Assembly: GCA_025938035.1 (NCBI GenBank)
Contig: JAICQE010000111.1
Coordinates: 1 to 14,974 of the forward strand
Direction: 5' to 3'
Source: Vicinamibacteria bacterium
Lineage (GTDB): Bacteria; Acidobacteriota; Vicinamibacteria; Vicinamibacterales; UBA2999
Length of the DNA stretch: 14,974 nt
A program made the translations under genes and the position numbers. The notes beneath the pieces are model-generated. The model ran no database searches and was not told the origin of the DNA. It saw only the letters and a program-made list of their open reading frames with translations. Positions 1 to 6,777 of the stretch are shown piece after piece (positions within the stretch are counted from its first letter, which is position 1; each line of letters opens with the position of its first letter).

Positions 1-106
1 AATGCTTCTTGATGTCCTTGATGATGTCTTCCTGCTGAACCTTTCGCTTGAAGCGTCGGAGTGCGCTCTCGATCGACTCGCCCTCCTGAATCTTCACTTC
101 AGCCAC
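1..106 (-). CDS. rpsU: Small ribosomal subunit protein S21 (N-terminal part, cut by window edge)
   Basis: S21 is a small basic protein of the 30S subunit that sits near the 3' end of 16S rRNA and helps translation initiation. Reading the minus strand from a GTG at 106-104 gives about 35 residues beginning MAEVKIQEGESIESALRRF, followed by KRKVQQEDIIKDIKKH, running off the window. The E-S-I-E-S-A-L-R-R-F-K-R-K core is the S21 family signature, and the acidic-then-basic layout fits. The remaining basic C-terminal half (about 25-35 residues in the family) lies outside the window. A purine-rich stretch (GAGGGGGTG in the minus sense, roughly 10-18 bases before the GTG) can serve as ribosome binding site. 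The gene is divergent from purD, with a 205-bp shared upstream region. It is too short for an automatic ORF call here but clearly real. Confidence 0.93.
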   Translation of the reverse strand, partial: MAEVKIQEGESIESALRRFKRKVQQEDIIKDIKKH

Positions 107-170
107 GCCTGTTACACCCCCTCACTGGCCTAGTGGGTCCCCTGCCAAAACGCTCGAAAAGTGGCGAATA

Positions 171-183
171 TGCTAGGCTAGCA
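171..183. repeat. Perfect 13-bp dyad in the rpsU leader
   Basis: TGCTAG-G-CTAGCA is a perfect inverted repeat with 6-bp arms around one central base. It lies 7-20 bases downstream of the predicted rpsU start site, so it could be an operator or a short 5'-UTR hairpin. A second, weaker dyad (CACT-N5-AGTG, 123-135) lies closer to the rpsU start codon. Function is unknown; short dyads of this size can occur by chance. Confidence 0.4.
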
Positions 184-196
184 CAGGCAGGCGCGG

Positions 197-226
197 ATTC
201 TAGGGCGCAACATGCCGCCGCGTCAA
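197..226 (-). promoter_or_regulatory. Sigma70-type promoter of rpsU
   Basis: In the minus sense there is a -35 box TTGACG (plus-strand 221-226), an 18-bp spacer, and a -10 box TAGAAT (plus-strand 197-202). Both boxes match 5 of 6 consensus bases. The predicted transcription start is near 190, giving an rpsU leader of about 84 bases. This is the best-looking promoter in the window and points at rpsU only. Confidence 0.7.
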
Positions 227-271
227 CGAAATAGTCGGGATTGGCGGCGGCAACCTGCACACATCGTCTGC

Positions 272-301
272 TTCACCCGAACTCCCTGCCCGTCATACAG
301 T
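272..301 (+). promoter_or_regulatory. Weak candidate promoter for purD
   Basis: TTCACC (272-277) and TACAGT (296-301), separated by 18 bp, each match 4 of 6 bases of the sigma70 consensus. A start site would fall within a few bases of the purD ATG at 312. No Shine-Dalgarno-like sequence precedes that ATG, so a leaderless or near-leaderless transcript is possible. I see no better plus-strand promoter in 107-311, but this one is weak. Confidence 0.25.
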
Positions 302-311
302 TAGCCCTTCC

Positions 312-1622
312 ATGAAGGTTCTGATCCTCGGCTCCGGTGCGCGTGAGCACGCGATGGCGTGGAAGTTGGCGCGCGAGCGTGACGTTTCGGCTGTCCTTTG
401 TGCGCCAGGGAACCCCGGAATCGCGGAAGTGGCGCAGTGTCTTCCCGGTGATCTGACGAAACCTGACCAACTGCTGGCGCTCGCGGAAACACAGGACGTC
501 GATCTCACCGTGGTCGGTCCTGAACTGCCTCTCAGTCTGGGAGTTGCCGATCTCTTTACAGCGGCCGGCAGCGCGATCGTCGGCCCTTCACGCGCCGCCG
601 CGGCGCTCGAGTCGAGCAAGTCATTCGCGAAAGCGTTCATGGAGCGGCATCGCGTGCCGACGGCTCGCTTTCGAGTGTGTGATTCGGCCGCGGACGCGAT
701 GACGTTCGTCCGATCCGGCGAGTTCGGATTCCCGCTGGTCGTGAAGGCGGACGGTCTGGCGGCCGGCAAAGGTGTCGTGATCGCGGAGGATCGCGCCGCC
801 GCGGAGGCCGCGGTCGGCAGCGCGATGATCGATCGCGCATTCGGCAATGCCGGCGAGCGCGTCGTGTTCGAGGAATTCCTCGTTGGGGAGGAGGCCTCCT
901 ATTTCGTGCTCGCCGACGGCGCGGCATTCGTTCCGCTGTCGTCGGCTCAGGATCACAAGCGCATTTTCGACGATGACCGCGGGCCGAATACCGGCGGCAT
1001 GGGAGCGTTTTCTCCAAGTCCGTTGCTCACACCGGACCTCGAACGCCGTGTGCTCGATGAGGTCGTCCGCCCCGTTCTTGCGGGTATGGAAGCGGAAGGG
1101 CGTCCATATCGCGGTTTCCTCTACGTCGGTTTGATGCTGACCGCGCATGGTCCCAAGGTGATCGAGTTCAACGTTCGCTTTGGCGATCCGGAAGCTCAGG
1201 TCGTGCTGCCGATGCTGGACGAGGATCTCTCATGGCTGCTTGGCGCCGCCGCCACGGGCGCGCTCCCGTCCAGGCCGGCGCGCTTCCGCGACGAGCCGCA
1301 CGTCGGCGTGGTGCTGGCCTCGCGCGGTTATCCGGAGAGTTCGGAAAACGGTCAGCCAATCGCGGGACTCGACGAGGCAGCCGGCGTGCCGGGTGCGATG
1401 GTGTTCCACGCCGGCACCGCCCGCCGCGACGGGCGGATCGTGACAGCGGGGGGACGTGTCCTGACCGTGGTCGGGCGCGGGCCTTCACATCGCGAAGCGA
1501 TCGAGACCGCATACCGGGCGGCCGCGCATATCCGGTTCGACGGCATGCAGATGCGCCGCGACATCGGGACGAAAGCGCTCGCACGCCTTCGCCAGGGTTC
1601 GGGCGCCCAGGCTGGCTCGTGA
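312..1622 (+). CDS. purD: Phosphoribosylamine-glycine ligase (GAR synthetase)
   Basis: PurD joins 5-phosphoribosylamine to glycine with ATP to make GAR, the second step of de novo purine synthesis, in the cytoplasm. The 436-residue protein is of normal family length. It begins with the nucleotide-fold motif MKVLILGSGAREH (residues 1-13). The ATP-grasp core follows: KADGLAAGKGVV at 145-156, the GPNTGGMGA loop at 224-232, and the metal-binding EFNVRFGDPEAQ segment at 285-296. The ATG at 312 puts the N-terminal motif at residue 1, although no ribosome binding site is visible. The last dozen or so residues (RLRQGSGAQAGS) extend past the usual family end, are low in complexity, and run into the next gene. 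The TGA (1620-1622) overlaps the mtaB GTG by four bases, implying co-transcription and translational coupling. The rest of the purine operon starts about 3.8 kb downstream as a separate unit. Confidence 0.98.
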   Translation: MKVLILGSGAREHAMAWKLARERDVSAVLCAPGNPGIAEVAQCLPGDLTKPDQLLALAETQDVDLTVVGPELPLSLGVADLFTAAGSAIVGPSRAAAALESSKSFAKAFMERHRVPTARFRVCDSAADAMTFVRSGEFGFPLVVKADGLAAGKGVVIAEDRAAAEAAVGSAMIDRAFGNAGERVVFEEFLVGEEASYFVLADGAAFVPLSSAQDHKRIFDDDRGPNTGGMGAFSPSPLLTPDLERRVLDEVVRPVLAGMEAEGRPYRGFLYVGLMLTAHGPKVIEFNVRFGDPEAQVVLPMLDEDLSWLLGAAATGALPSRPARFRDEPHVGVVLASRGYPESSENGQPIAGLDEAAGVPGAMVFHAGTARRDGRIVTAGGRVLTVVGRGPSHREAIETAYRAAAHIRFDGMQMRRDIGTKALARLRQGSGAQAGS

Positions 1623-2848
1623 AGTACGCAATCGTCACGTTCGGATGCCGGGTCAACCAGGCCGACTCGCTGGCGCTGGAAGGCCAGCTGCTCGCACGCG
1701 GCGGCACCGCTGTGTCCGCCGACCGGGCAGACGTCCTCGTCGTCAACACATGCTCCGTTACCGCGACGGCTGATCAGGGCGCACGCCAGACCATCCGCCG
1801 GGTCGTTCGCAGCAATCCCTCCGTTCGCGTGATCGTGACCGGTTGTTACGCGACGCGGGTCCCGCGAGAACTGGCGAACCTGCCGAACGTCGTTCAGGTC
1901 GTTCCGAACGAAAGCAAGGACGGCGTTGCCGACCTGGTGGCGCGGGAATCAGGTCTTTCAACGGCCGACCGGTTCAGCGGCGGCGACGGCCCCTGCGGCA
2001 GTGTTCTCGCACCGGGAGTTGCAGGGCGAACGGCCTTCACGCTCCGCGTGCAGACGGGATGTGATCAACGCTGCAGCTACTGCATCATTCCCTCGACCCG
2101 GGGACGAGGGCAGTCGAAACCGATAGACGAGATCATCCGCGACGTCGATCGGGCGATCCGGGCAGGCTACAAGGAAATCGCGCTGACCGGGGTGCACCTG
2201 GGCTCGTACGGCCGTGATCTGTCACCGCGCTCGTCGCTGCTGGCGTTGCTCGAGCACCTTGATGCCTGCCCCGAGGATGTCCTGTTCCGCGTGAGTTCGC
2301 TCGAGCCGATGGACTGCGCGCCTGAGGTTGTTGCGCTTGCGGCCGGCTCACCACGAATTGCTCCGCACTTTCATCTGCCGTTGCAGCACGGGGCCGACAC
2401 GATGCTCAGCGCCATGCGCCGGCCCTACACGGCCGGCTTCTACACGGCGCTCGTGGAACGGATCGTTGGCCTGATGCCGCATGCGTCGATCGGGTCCGAC
2501 GTCATCGTCGGCTTTCCCGGCGAAACGGCCGCGCAGTTCGACGAGAGCGTGGCCGTCCTTCGACACCTCCCGCTCTCGCATCTTCACGTCTTTCCCTATT
2601 CCGACCGTCCCGGCACGGAAGCCGCGGCGCTTCAGCCGAAGGTCGAGGGAACGGTGATTCGTGAACGTGCGCGGCGTGTGCGAGAGATCGGCGCAGACAT
2701 GACCCGCCGGTTCCGGGCGGCTCAACGTGGCACCGTGCGCCGCGCTCTGGTGGTGGATGATGGCTGGTCGGCGGTAACGGATAACTACGTCAAGGTGCGG
2801 CTCGAGCAGCAGGCCGAGCGCAACACGTGGGTGACGCTCACCTTATAG
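1619..2848 (+). CDS. mtaB: tRNA (N6-threonylcarbamoyladenosine-37 C2) methylthiotransferase MtaB
   Basis: This radical-SAM methylthiotransferase converts t6A to ms2t6A at position 37 of ANN-decoding tRNAs. The GTG at 1619 gives 409 residues. The N-terminal UPF0004 domain carries the three cluster cysteines C10 (FGCRVNQ), C45 (NTCSVTATAD) and C76 (TGCYA). The radical-SAM CxxxCxxC motif is C148-C152-C155 (GCDQRCSYC), followed by IIPSTRGRG. A short TRAM-like C-terminus (from about residue 375) ends the protein. The TxGCRVNQ and NTCSVT forms point to MtaB rather than MiaB or RimO. Family members are often somewhat longer (about 420-450 residues). An in-frame extension back to 1232 exists, but it lies wholly over purD in another frame, and homology begins at the GTG, so 1619 is chosen. 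The gene overlaps the purD stop (GTGA) and is convergent with rlmN. Confidence 0.93.
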   Translation: MKYAIVTFGCRVNQADSLALEGQLLARGGTAVSADRADVLVVNTCSVTATADQGARQTIRRVVRSNPSVRVIVTGCYATRVPRELANLPNVVQVVPNESKDGVADLVARESGLSTADRFSGGDGPCGSVLAPGVAGRTAFTLRVQTGCDQRCSYCIIPSTRGRGQSKPIDEIIRDVDRAIRAGYKEIALTGVHLGSYGRDLSPRSSLLALLEHLDACPEDVLFRVSSLEPMDCAPEVVALAAGSPRIAPHFHLPLQHGADTMLSAMRRPYTAGFYTALVERIVGLMPHASIGSDVIVGFPGETAAQFDESVAVLRHLPLSHLHVFPYSDRPGTEAAALQPKVEGTVIRERARRVREIGADMTRRFRAAQRGTVRRALVVDDGWSAVTDNYVKVRLEQQAERNTWVTLTL

Positions 2849-2856
2849 GACCGGCC

Positions 2857-3951
2857 TTATTTCAGCAGTAGCGCCATCTGCTGCGCGGCGGTCTTCTTCG
2901 TGCCGCCTTCGACGATCAGTTGCCCGCATGCGGCGCGGATGTCCTGACCGCGGCTCTTCCGTACAGATACGGTGATGTGCCGATCCGCGAGGATCTGTGC
3001 GAAGCGATCGACGCGGGTGTCGGAGGGCCGCTCGTATGGAATTCCCGGGGCCGGATTCAGCGGGATCAGGTTGACCTTTGCCTTGATTCCGGCGAGCAGC
3101 TTGACCAGCCGGCGGGCATCGTCGGGCGTATCGTTCACGCCATCGAGCATCACGTACTCGAACGTAATGCGGTTGCGCTTCTTCAGAGGAAATCGCCGGC
3201 ACGCGTCGAGGATGTCGGCCAGTGGGTACTTCTTGTTCGGCGGGACCAGCGCCGTCCGTTGCTCGTCCGTTGTGGCGTGAAGCGACACCGCCAGATTTGG
3301 CATCAGCGGCTCGCGCGCCAGGCGTTCGAGCCCGGGGACGATTCCGACCGTCGACAAGGTGATGCGGCGGGGGGATACCGCGAGGCCGTGCTCCGAGTGC
3401 AGGATGCGCAGCGCCTTCATTGTGTTGTCGTAGTTGTGGAGCGGTTCACCCATCCCCATCAGAACGATGTTGAACGGGAAGTCGAGAAGGTCCGTAGCGG
3501 CGGCAAGAACCCGGACCTGACCGGCGATCTCTCCGGCGGTCAGGTTGCGGACCAGTCCCATCTTGCCCGTCAGGCAGAATCCGCACGACATTGCGCATCC
3601 GACCTGAGTCGAAATGCAGAACGTCATCGACGGGGTGTCCGGGATGAAGACTGACTCGATGTGGCGGTGGTCGGCGAGTTCGAGCACGAACTTTCGGGTG
3701 CCGTCGGCGGACCGTTCGTCGCTGACGATTCGCGGAGTCGAGACGGTAAAGTCCTGGGCGAACTGTGAGCGGAGTGTCCGCGAAAGGTCGGTCATCCGCT
3801 CGAAATCCGTGATGCCGCGGCGGTAAATCCAGCGGTAGAGCTGCCGCGCGTGGAATGGTTCGATACCGCGCGACTCGAGGATATGCTCGAGCTCGCTCAG
3901 CTCCAGGGCGGCGACGTCCACCGATCGCGAGGTCATGGATATCTCTCGCAT
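2857..3951 (-). CDS. rlmN: Dual-specificity RNA methyltransferase RlmN (23S rRNA A2503 / tRNA A37 C2-methylation)
   Basis: RlmN is a radical-SAM enzyme that methylates C2 of adenosine 2503 in 23S rRNA and of A37 in some tRNAs. The protein is 364 residues, normal for the family. The N-terminal RNA-binding accessory domain (about 15-75, with the FHARQLYRWIYRRG signature) precedes the radical-SAM core. The cluster motif is CAMSCGFC (C119, C123, C126). The two extra catalytic cysteines are present: C112 (MTFCISTQVG) and C342 (IRAACGQL), matching C118 and C355 of E. coli, so the enzyme should be active. GMGEPLHNYDN is the SAM-binding GGE-type motif. A second in-frame ATG five codons in (3936) has a better-placed GAGAG sequence upstream and may be the true start. 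The gene is divergent from the M16 peptidase gene and its stop lies 8 bp from that of mtaB. Confidence 0.97.
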   Translation of the reverse strand: MREISMTSRSVDVAALELSELEHILESRGIEPFHARQLYRWIYRRGITDFERMTDLSRTLRSQFAQDFTVSTPRIVSDERSADGTRKFVLELADHRHIESVFIPDTPSMTFCISTQVGCAMSCGFCLTGKMGLVRNLTAGEIAGQVRVLAAATDLLDFPFNIVLMGMGEPLHNYDNTMKALRILHSEHGLAVSPRRITLSTVGIVPGLERLAREPLMPNLAVSLHATTDEQRTALVPPNKKYPLADILDACRRFPLKKRNRITFEYVMLDGVNDTPDDARRLVKLLAGIKAKVNLIPLNPAPGIPYERPSDTRVDRFAQILADRHITVSVRKSRGQDIRAACGQLIVEGGTKKTAAQQMALLLK

Positions 3952-3974
3952 TTTCTACAAGATGCGAACAGTCG

Positions 3975-3980
3975 ATTGTA
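3975..3980 (-). promoter_or_regulatory. Candidate -10 element of rlmN
   Basis: In the minus sense TACAAT matches the -10 consensus at 5 of 6 bases and lies 24 bases before the ATG at 3951 (39 before the ATG at 3936). No convincing -35 box is found 16-18 bp further upstream, so this is a partial call. It sits within an 8-bp palindrome TTGTACAA (3976-3983). Confidence 0.35.
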
Positions 3981-4023
3981 CAACGGTGGCGTTGCCGGGC
4001 TCCCCGCGACCCGGTGTTTTCGA

Positions 4024-4053
4024 TTGCGGCTGCCGAGGCGCGCGTGCTATCAT
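4024..4053 (+). promoter_or_regulatory. Candidate sigma70 promoter for the M16 peptidase / pur operon
   Basis: TTGCGG (4024-4029), an 18-bp spacer, and TATCAT (4048-4053) form a plausible promoter in the 203-bp region divergent from rlmN. The predicted start is near 4060, leaving a leader of about 95 bases before the GTG at 4155. That leader holds the dyad at 4092-4106. If no promoter exists before purB, this one also drives the downstream purine genes. Confidence 0.45.
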
Positions 4054-4091
4054 CCTTTTGTTCTTCTAATCCCCTGTCAGTCAACAATTTG

Positions 4092-4106
4092 CGGCGATTA
4101 TCGCCG
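4092..4106. repeat. Perfect 15-bp dyad in the M16 peptidase leader
   Basis: CGGCGAT-T-ATCGCCG is a perfect inverted repeat with 7-bp arms around one base. It lies about 30-45 bases downstream of the predicted transcription start and 49 bases before the GTG. A second small hairpin, CCGTC-GTT-GACGG (4104-4116), overlaps its right arm, so the two could not both form in full. The single-base centre suits a protein-binding operator better than an RNA hairpin. There is no U-run, so it is not a terminator. Confidence 0.45.
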
Positions 4107-4154
4107 TCGTTGACGGGCGCGGCCAGGCGACCATCGTTCCCAGATTCGACCGAC

Positions 4155-5426
4155 GTGACTGAATCAGCAATCGTCCGCGAGGTGTTGCCGAATGGGCTCC
4201 GTCTTCTGACGGAGCGGATGCCGCAGGTTCGTTCGGTCAGTATCGGCGTGTGGCTCGCGCGCGGCTCGCGGCACGAGCCGCAGGAGCGGGGCGGCATCGC
4301 GCATTTTGTCGAGCACATGCTCTTCAAGGGGACAGGCACGCGAACGGCCGAGGACATCGCCCAGGCGATCGATTCCGTCGGTGGGCAGATGGACGCGTTT
4401 ACGGCCAAGGAGTACGCCAGCTACTACATCAAGGTCCTCGACGAGCATCTGCCGTTCGCCCTCGAGGTGCTGTCGGACATCGTGATGAACCCACGGTTCA
4501 GCGCCGACGACATCGAGCGCGAAAAAAAGGTCGTCCTCGAAGAGATCAAGATGGTCGAGGACACGCCCGACGACCTGGTGCACGAGCTGTTCACCGAGAA
4601 CTTCTGGGCGGACCATCCGCTCGGCCGGCCCATCCTCGGGACGAAGGAAACGGTCGAGTCGCTCGATGCCGAGGCGCTGACGCGCTATTTCCGGGGCGCG
4701 TACACCGCACCGCACCTGATCGTGTCTGCGGTCGGCAACGTCGACCACGCGCGGGTCCGCGATCTCGTCGGGCGGATATTCGCTGCGCTGCCGACCGAGA
4801 CGACGCCGGTTTCGGAAGCTCCGCCCCGCGTGGTGCCGTGCACGATCATCCGCAACAAGGAACTGGAACAGAGCCATGTCTGCCTCGGCACGGCCGGCTA
4901 CCGCCAGGATCACCAAGATCGCTATTCGAGCTACGTGATGAACACCGTGCTCGGCGGCTCCATGAGCTCGCGGCTGTTTCAGAACGTCCGCGAGAAACGT
5001 GGTCTCGCGTATGCGGTGTTCAGCGGCCTCAGCGCCTACCGCGACACCGGCTCGATGACCATCTATGCCGGCTGTGCCAATGACGCTGTCGGGGAACTGA
5101 TCGACGTCGTGATCGGCGAGCTTCGGCGCATGAAGGACGAGCCGCTGCCCGATTCGGAACTGCGGCGGGCGAAGGACCACCTCAAGGGCAGCCTGATGCT
5201 GAATCTCGAGAGCACATCCAGCCGGATGTCGCACATCGCCCGTCAGGAGATCTATTTCGATCGGCAGTTTGGCCTCGACGAAACACTCGACGGTGTCGAG
5301 CGTGTCACCCCTGATGACATCCAGCGCGTTGCACGCGATTTGTTCGCGTCCGATGCGCTCGCGGCGACAGTACTCGGCGCGGTGAACGGTCTGCAGATTT
5401 CGAGGGAGCGACTGTGGCTGGGCTAA
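4155..5426 (+). CDS. M16-family (insulinase/processing peptidase-like) zinc peptidase
   Basis: M16B metallopeptidases cleave peptides or small proteins inside a clam-like chamber. The GTG at 4155 gives 423 residues, the normal single-polypeptide bacterial size. The inverted zinc motif HxxEH is H50-F-V-E53-H54, and the third zinc ligand is probably E130 within VVLEEIKMVEDTP. The N-terminal catalytic domain spans about 1-220, and the C-terminal M16 domain about 225-415 carries the GLAYAVFSGLSAYRDTG segment. Sequence continuity with mitochondrial-type processing peptidases is clear. No signal peptide is visible, so it is probably cytoplasmic. The open frame extends to 3855 but antisense to rlmN; alternatives are TTG at 4089 or 4110. 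No Shine-Dalgarno sequence precedes the GTG. The gene lies 40 bp upstream of purB and may share its transcript. The physiological substrate cannot be told from sequence. Confidence 0.93.
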   Translation: MTESAIVREVLPNGLRLLTERMPQVRSVSIGVWLARGSRHEPQERGGIAHFVEHMLFKGTGTRTAEDIAQAIDSVGGQMDAFTAKEYASYYIKVLDEHLPFALEVLSDIVMNPRFSADDIEREKKVVLEEIKMVEDTPDDLVHELFTENFWADHPLGRPILGTKETVESLDAEALTRYFRGAYTAPHLIVSAVGNVDHARVRDLVGRIFAALPTETTPVSEAPPRVVPCTIIRNKELEQSHVCLGTAGYRQDHQDRYSSYVMNTVLGGSMSSRLFQNVREKRGLAYAVFSGLSAYRDTGSMTIYAGCANDAVGELIDVVIGELRRMKDEPLPDSELRRAKDHLKGSLMLNLESTSSRMSHIARQEIYFDRQFGLDETLDGVERVTPDDIQRVARDLFASDALAATVLGAVNGLQISRERLWLG

Positions 5427-5447
5427 GGAACGCCGCTAAGGCGTCCC
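5427..5447 (+). other. Hairpin between the peptidase gene and purB
   Basis: GGAACGCC (5427-5434), loop GCTAA, GGCGTCCC (5440-5447) form an 8-bp stem with one A-C mismatch, starting at the first base after the peptidase stop codon. No U-run follows, so it is not a standard intrinsic terminator. It could be an mRNA processing or stability element separating the peptidase cistron from the purine cistrons. Confidence 0.4.
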
Positions 5448-5466
5448 GTAGGTTGCTGCGGGGTCG

Positions 5467-6777
5467 ATGATAGGACGCTATACCCACCCTGAAATGGGTC
5501 GTCTCTGGAACGACCAGTACAAGTACGAAACGTGGCTGCAGGTGGAGATTGCGGCCGCAGACGCGATGGCGCGCGCCGGAATCGTCCCCGCCGAGGCGGC
5601 CCGTGATATCCGGCAGCGCGGTGCCTTCGACATCGCGCGCATCGAAGAGATCGAGCAGACAACCCAGCACGACGTGATCGCATTTACGACCGCGGTGGCG
5701 GAACACGTCGGCCCCTCGGCGCGCTGGCTGCATTTCGGTCTGACGTCGTCCGACGTCATCGACACCGCCCAGGCGTTGCAGATGCGCGCGGCGTGCGAGC
5801 TCATCCTGAAGAATCTCGACGCCCTGAAGCAGGCAGTCCGCATCCGTGCCGAGGAGCATCGGCGGACGCCGATGATCGGACGCACGCACGGCGTACACGC
5901 GGAGCCGATGACTTTCGGTCTCAAGCTGGCGCTGTGGTACTCCGAGCTGATACGCGACGTCGAACGTATCCGCCGTGCGCGCGAGGTCGTTTCCGTGGGG
6001 CAGTTGTCCGGCGCCGTCGGAACGTTCGGCCACCTGCCGCCGGCCATCGAAACCGACGTCTGTCGTGCTCTCGGGCTGCAGCCGGCCCCGGTGTCGTCAC
6101 AGGTGATTCAGCGTGACCGGCACGCGGAGTTGTTGTCGGCGCTGGCGATCACGGCCTCGTCCCTCGAGAAGTTCGCGCTGGAGATTCGCGGCCTGCAGAA
6201 AACGGAAATCGGCGAAGTCGAGGAACCCTTCGCCAAGGGGCAGAAGGGGTCGTCGGCCATGCCGCACAAGCGGAATCCGATCGGCTGCGAGCAGATCGTC
6301 GGGATGGCCCGTCTGGTTCGCGCCAACGCCGGAGCTGCGTTCGAGAACAACGCCCTCTGGCACGAGCGCGACATCTCCCATTCGTCGGTGGAACGCGTGA
6401 TTCTGCCCGACAGCTTTATCGCGCTCGATCACATGCTGCGGCGCTTTACCCGGATCGTCAGCGGGATGGTCGTGTATCCCGAGCGAATGCGGGCGAATCT
6501 GGAGCTCTCGCGCGGCGTGGTGTTTTCCGGCACCGTGCTCCTCGAGCTGGCGCGGCGCGGCGTGTCCCGCGAGCAGGCGTACGAGTTGGTGCAGCGCAAC
6601 GCCATGCGCGCGTTTCACGAGCAGCGGTCGTTCAAGGATCTGCTGCTCGCCGACGTCGATGTCACCCAGGCGTTGCCGGCACAGGAAATCGAGCGAGCGT
6701 TCGATCTCGATGATCAGCTGAAACACGTCGACGTCATTTTCGAGCGGGTATTCGCCCAGCAGGAGGTTCACGCCTGA
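5467..6777 (+). CDS. purB: Adenylosuccinate lyase
   Basis: PurB releases fumarate twice in purine synthesis: from SAICAR (giving AICAR) and from adenylosuccinate (giving AMP). The 436-residue, all-helical protein belongs to the fumarase/aspartase superfamily and aligns closely with the Bacillus-type enzyme. Catalytic elements are in expected places: H68 (QHDV), TSSD at 93-96, the catalytic H141 in [10 protein letters not shown], and the mobile signature loop [12 protein letters not shown] at 260-271 with the catalytic serine at 262/263. The ATG at 5467 is the only sensible start, because an in-frame TAG lies at 5449-5451. Its TGA overlaps the purS ATG by one base (TGATG). It opens the run of purine genes that continues to 14309. 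In Bacillus subtilis purC follows purB; here purS follows directly and purC is absent from the window. Confidence 0.98.
   Translation: MIGRYTHPEMGRLWNDQYKYETWLQVEIAAADAMARAGIVPAEAARDIRQRGAFDIARIEEIEQTTQHDVIAFTTAVAEHVGPSARWLHFGLTSSDVIDTAQALQMRAACELILKNLDALKQAVRIRAEEHRRTPMIGRTHGVHAEPMTFGLKLALWYSELIRDVERIRRAREVVSVGQLSGAVGTFGHLPPAIETDVCRALGLQPAPVSSQVIQRDRHAELLSALAITASSLEKFALEIRGLQKTEIGEVEEPFAKGQKGSSAMPHKRNPIGCEQIVGMARLVRANAGAAFENNALWHERDISHSSVERVILPDSFIALDHMLRRFTRIVSGMVVYPERMRANLELSRGVVFSGTVLLELARRGVSREQAYELVQRNAMRAFHEQRSFKDLLLADVDVTQALPAQEIERAFDLDDQLKHVDVIFERVFAQQEVHA
6761..6766 (+). promoter_or_regulatory. Ribosome binding site of purS
   Basis: A perfect AGGAGG lies inside the end of purB, 10 bases before the purS ATG at 6777. 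It fixes the purS start and shows that purS can be initiated independently as well as by the TGATG stop/start junction. Confidence 0.7.

Noticed and set aside
107..311. Purine riboswitch ahead of purD
   Set aside because: I could not identify the conserved three-way junction sequences by eye; a covariance scan would settle it.
1232..1618. N-terminal extension of the mtaB reading frame
   Set aside because: It lies entirely over purD in another frame, has arginine-rich shadow composition, and MtaB homology starts exactly at the GTG at 1619.
3855..4154. N-terminal extension of the M16 peptidase frame
   Set aside because: The first part is antisense to the rlmN 5' end and the rest crosses the putative promoter; M16 homology starts just after 4155.
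3446..4408. 320-codon minus-strand frame overlapping rlmN and the divergent region
   Set aside because: It spans the rlmN start and the peptidase start in a different frame and has no family resemblance.
4164..5234. 356-codon open frame on the minus strand inside the peptidase gene
   Set aside because: A high-GC shadow ORF; the plus-strand gene has clear M16 motifs and the antisense product shows no recognisable domain.
5427..5447. Intrinsic terminator after the peptidase gene
   Set aside because: A good stem is present but it is not followed by a run of T, so it is recorded only as a hairpin.
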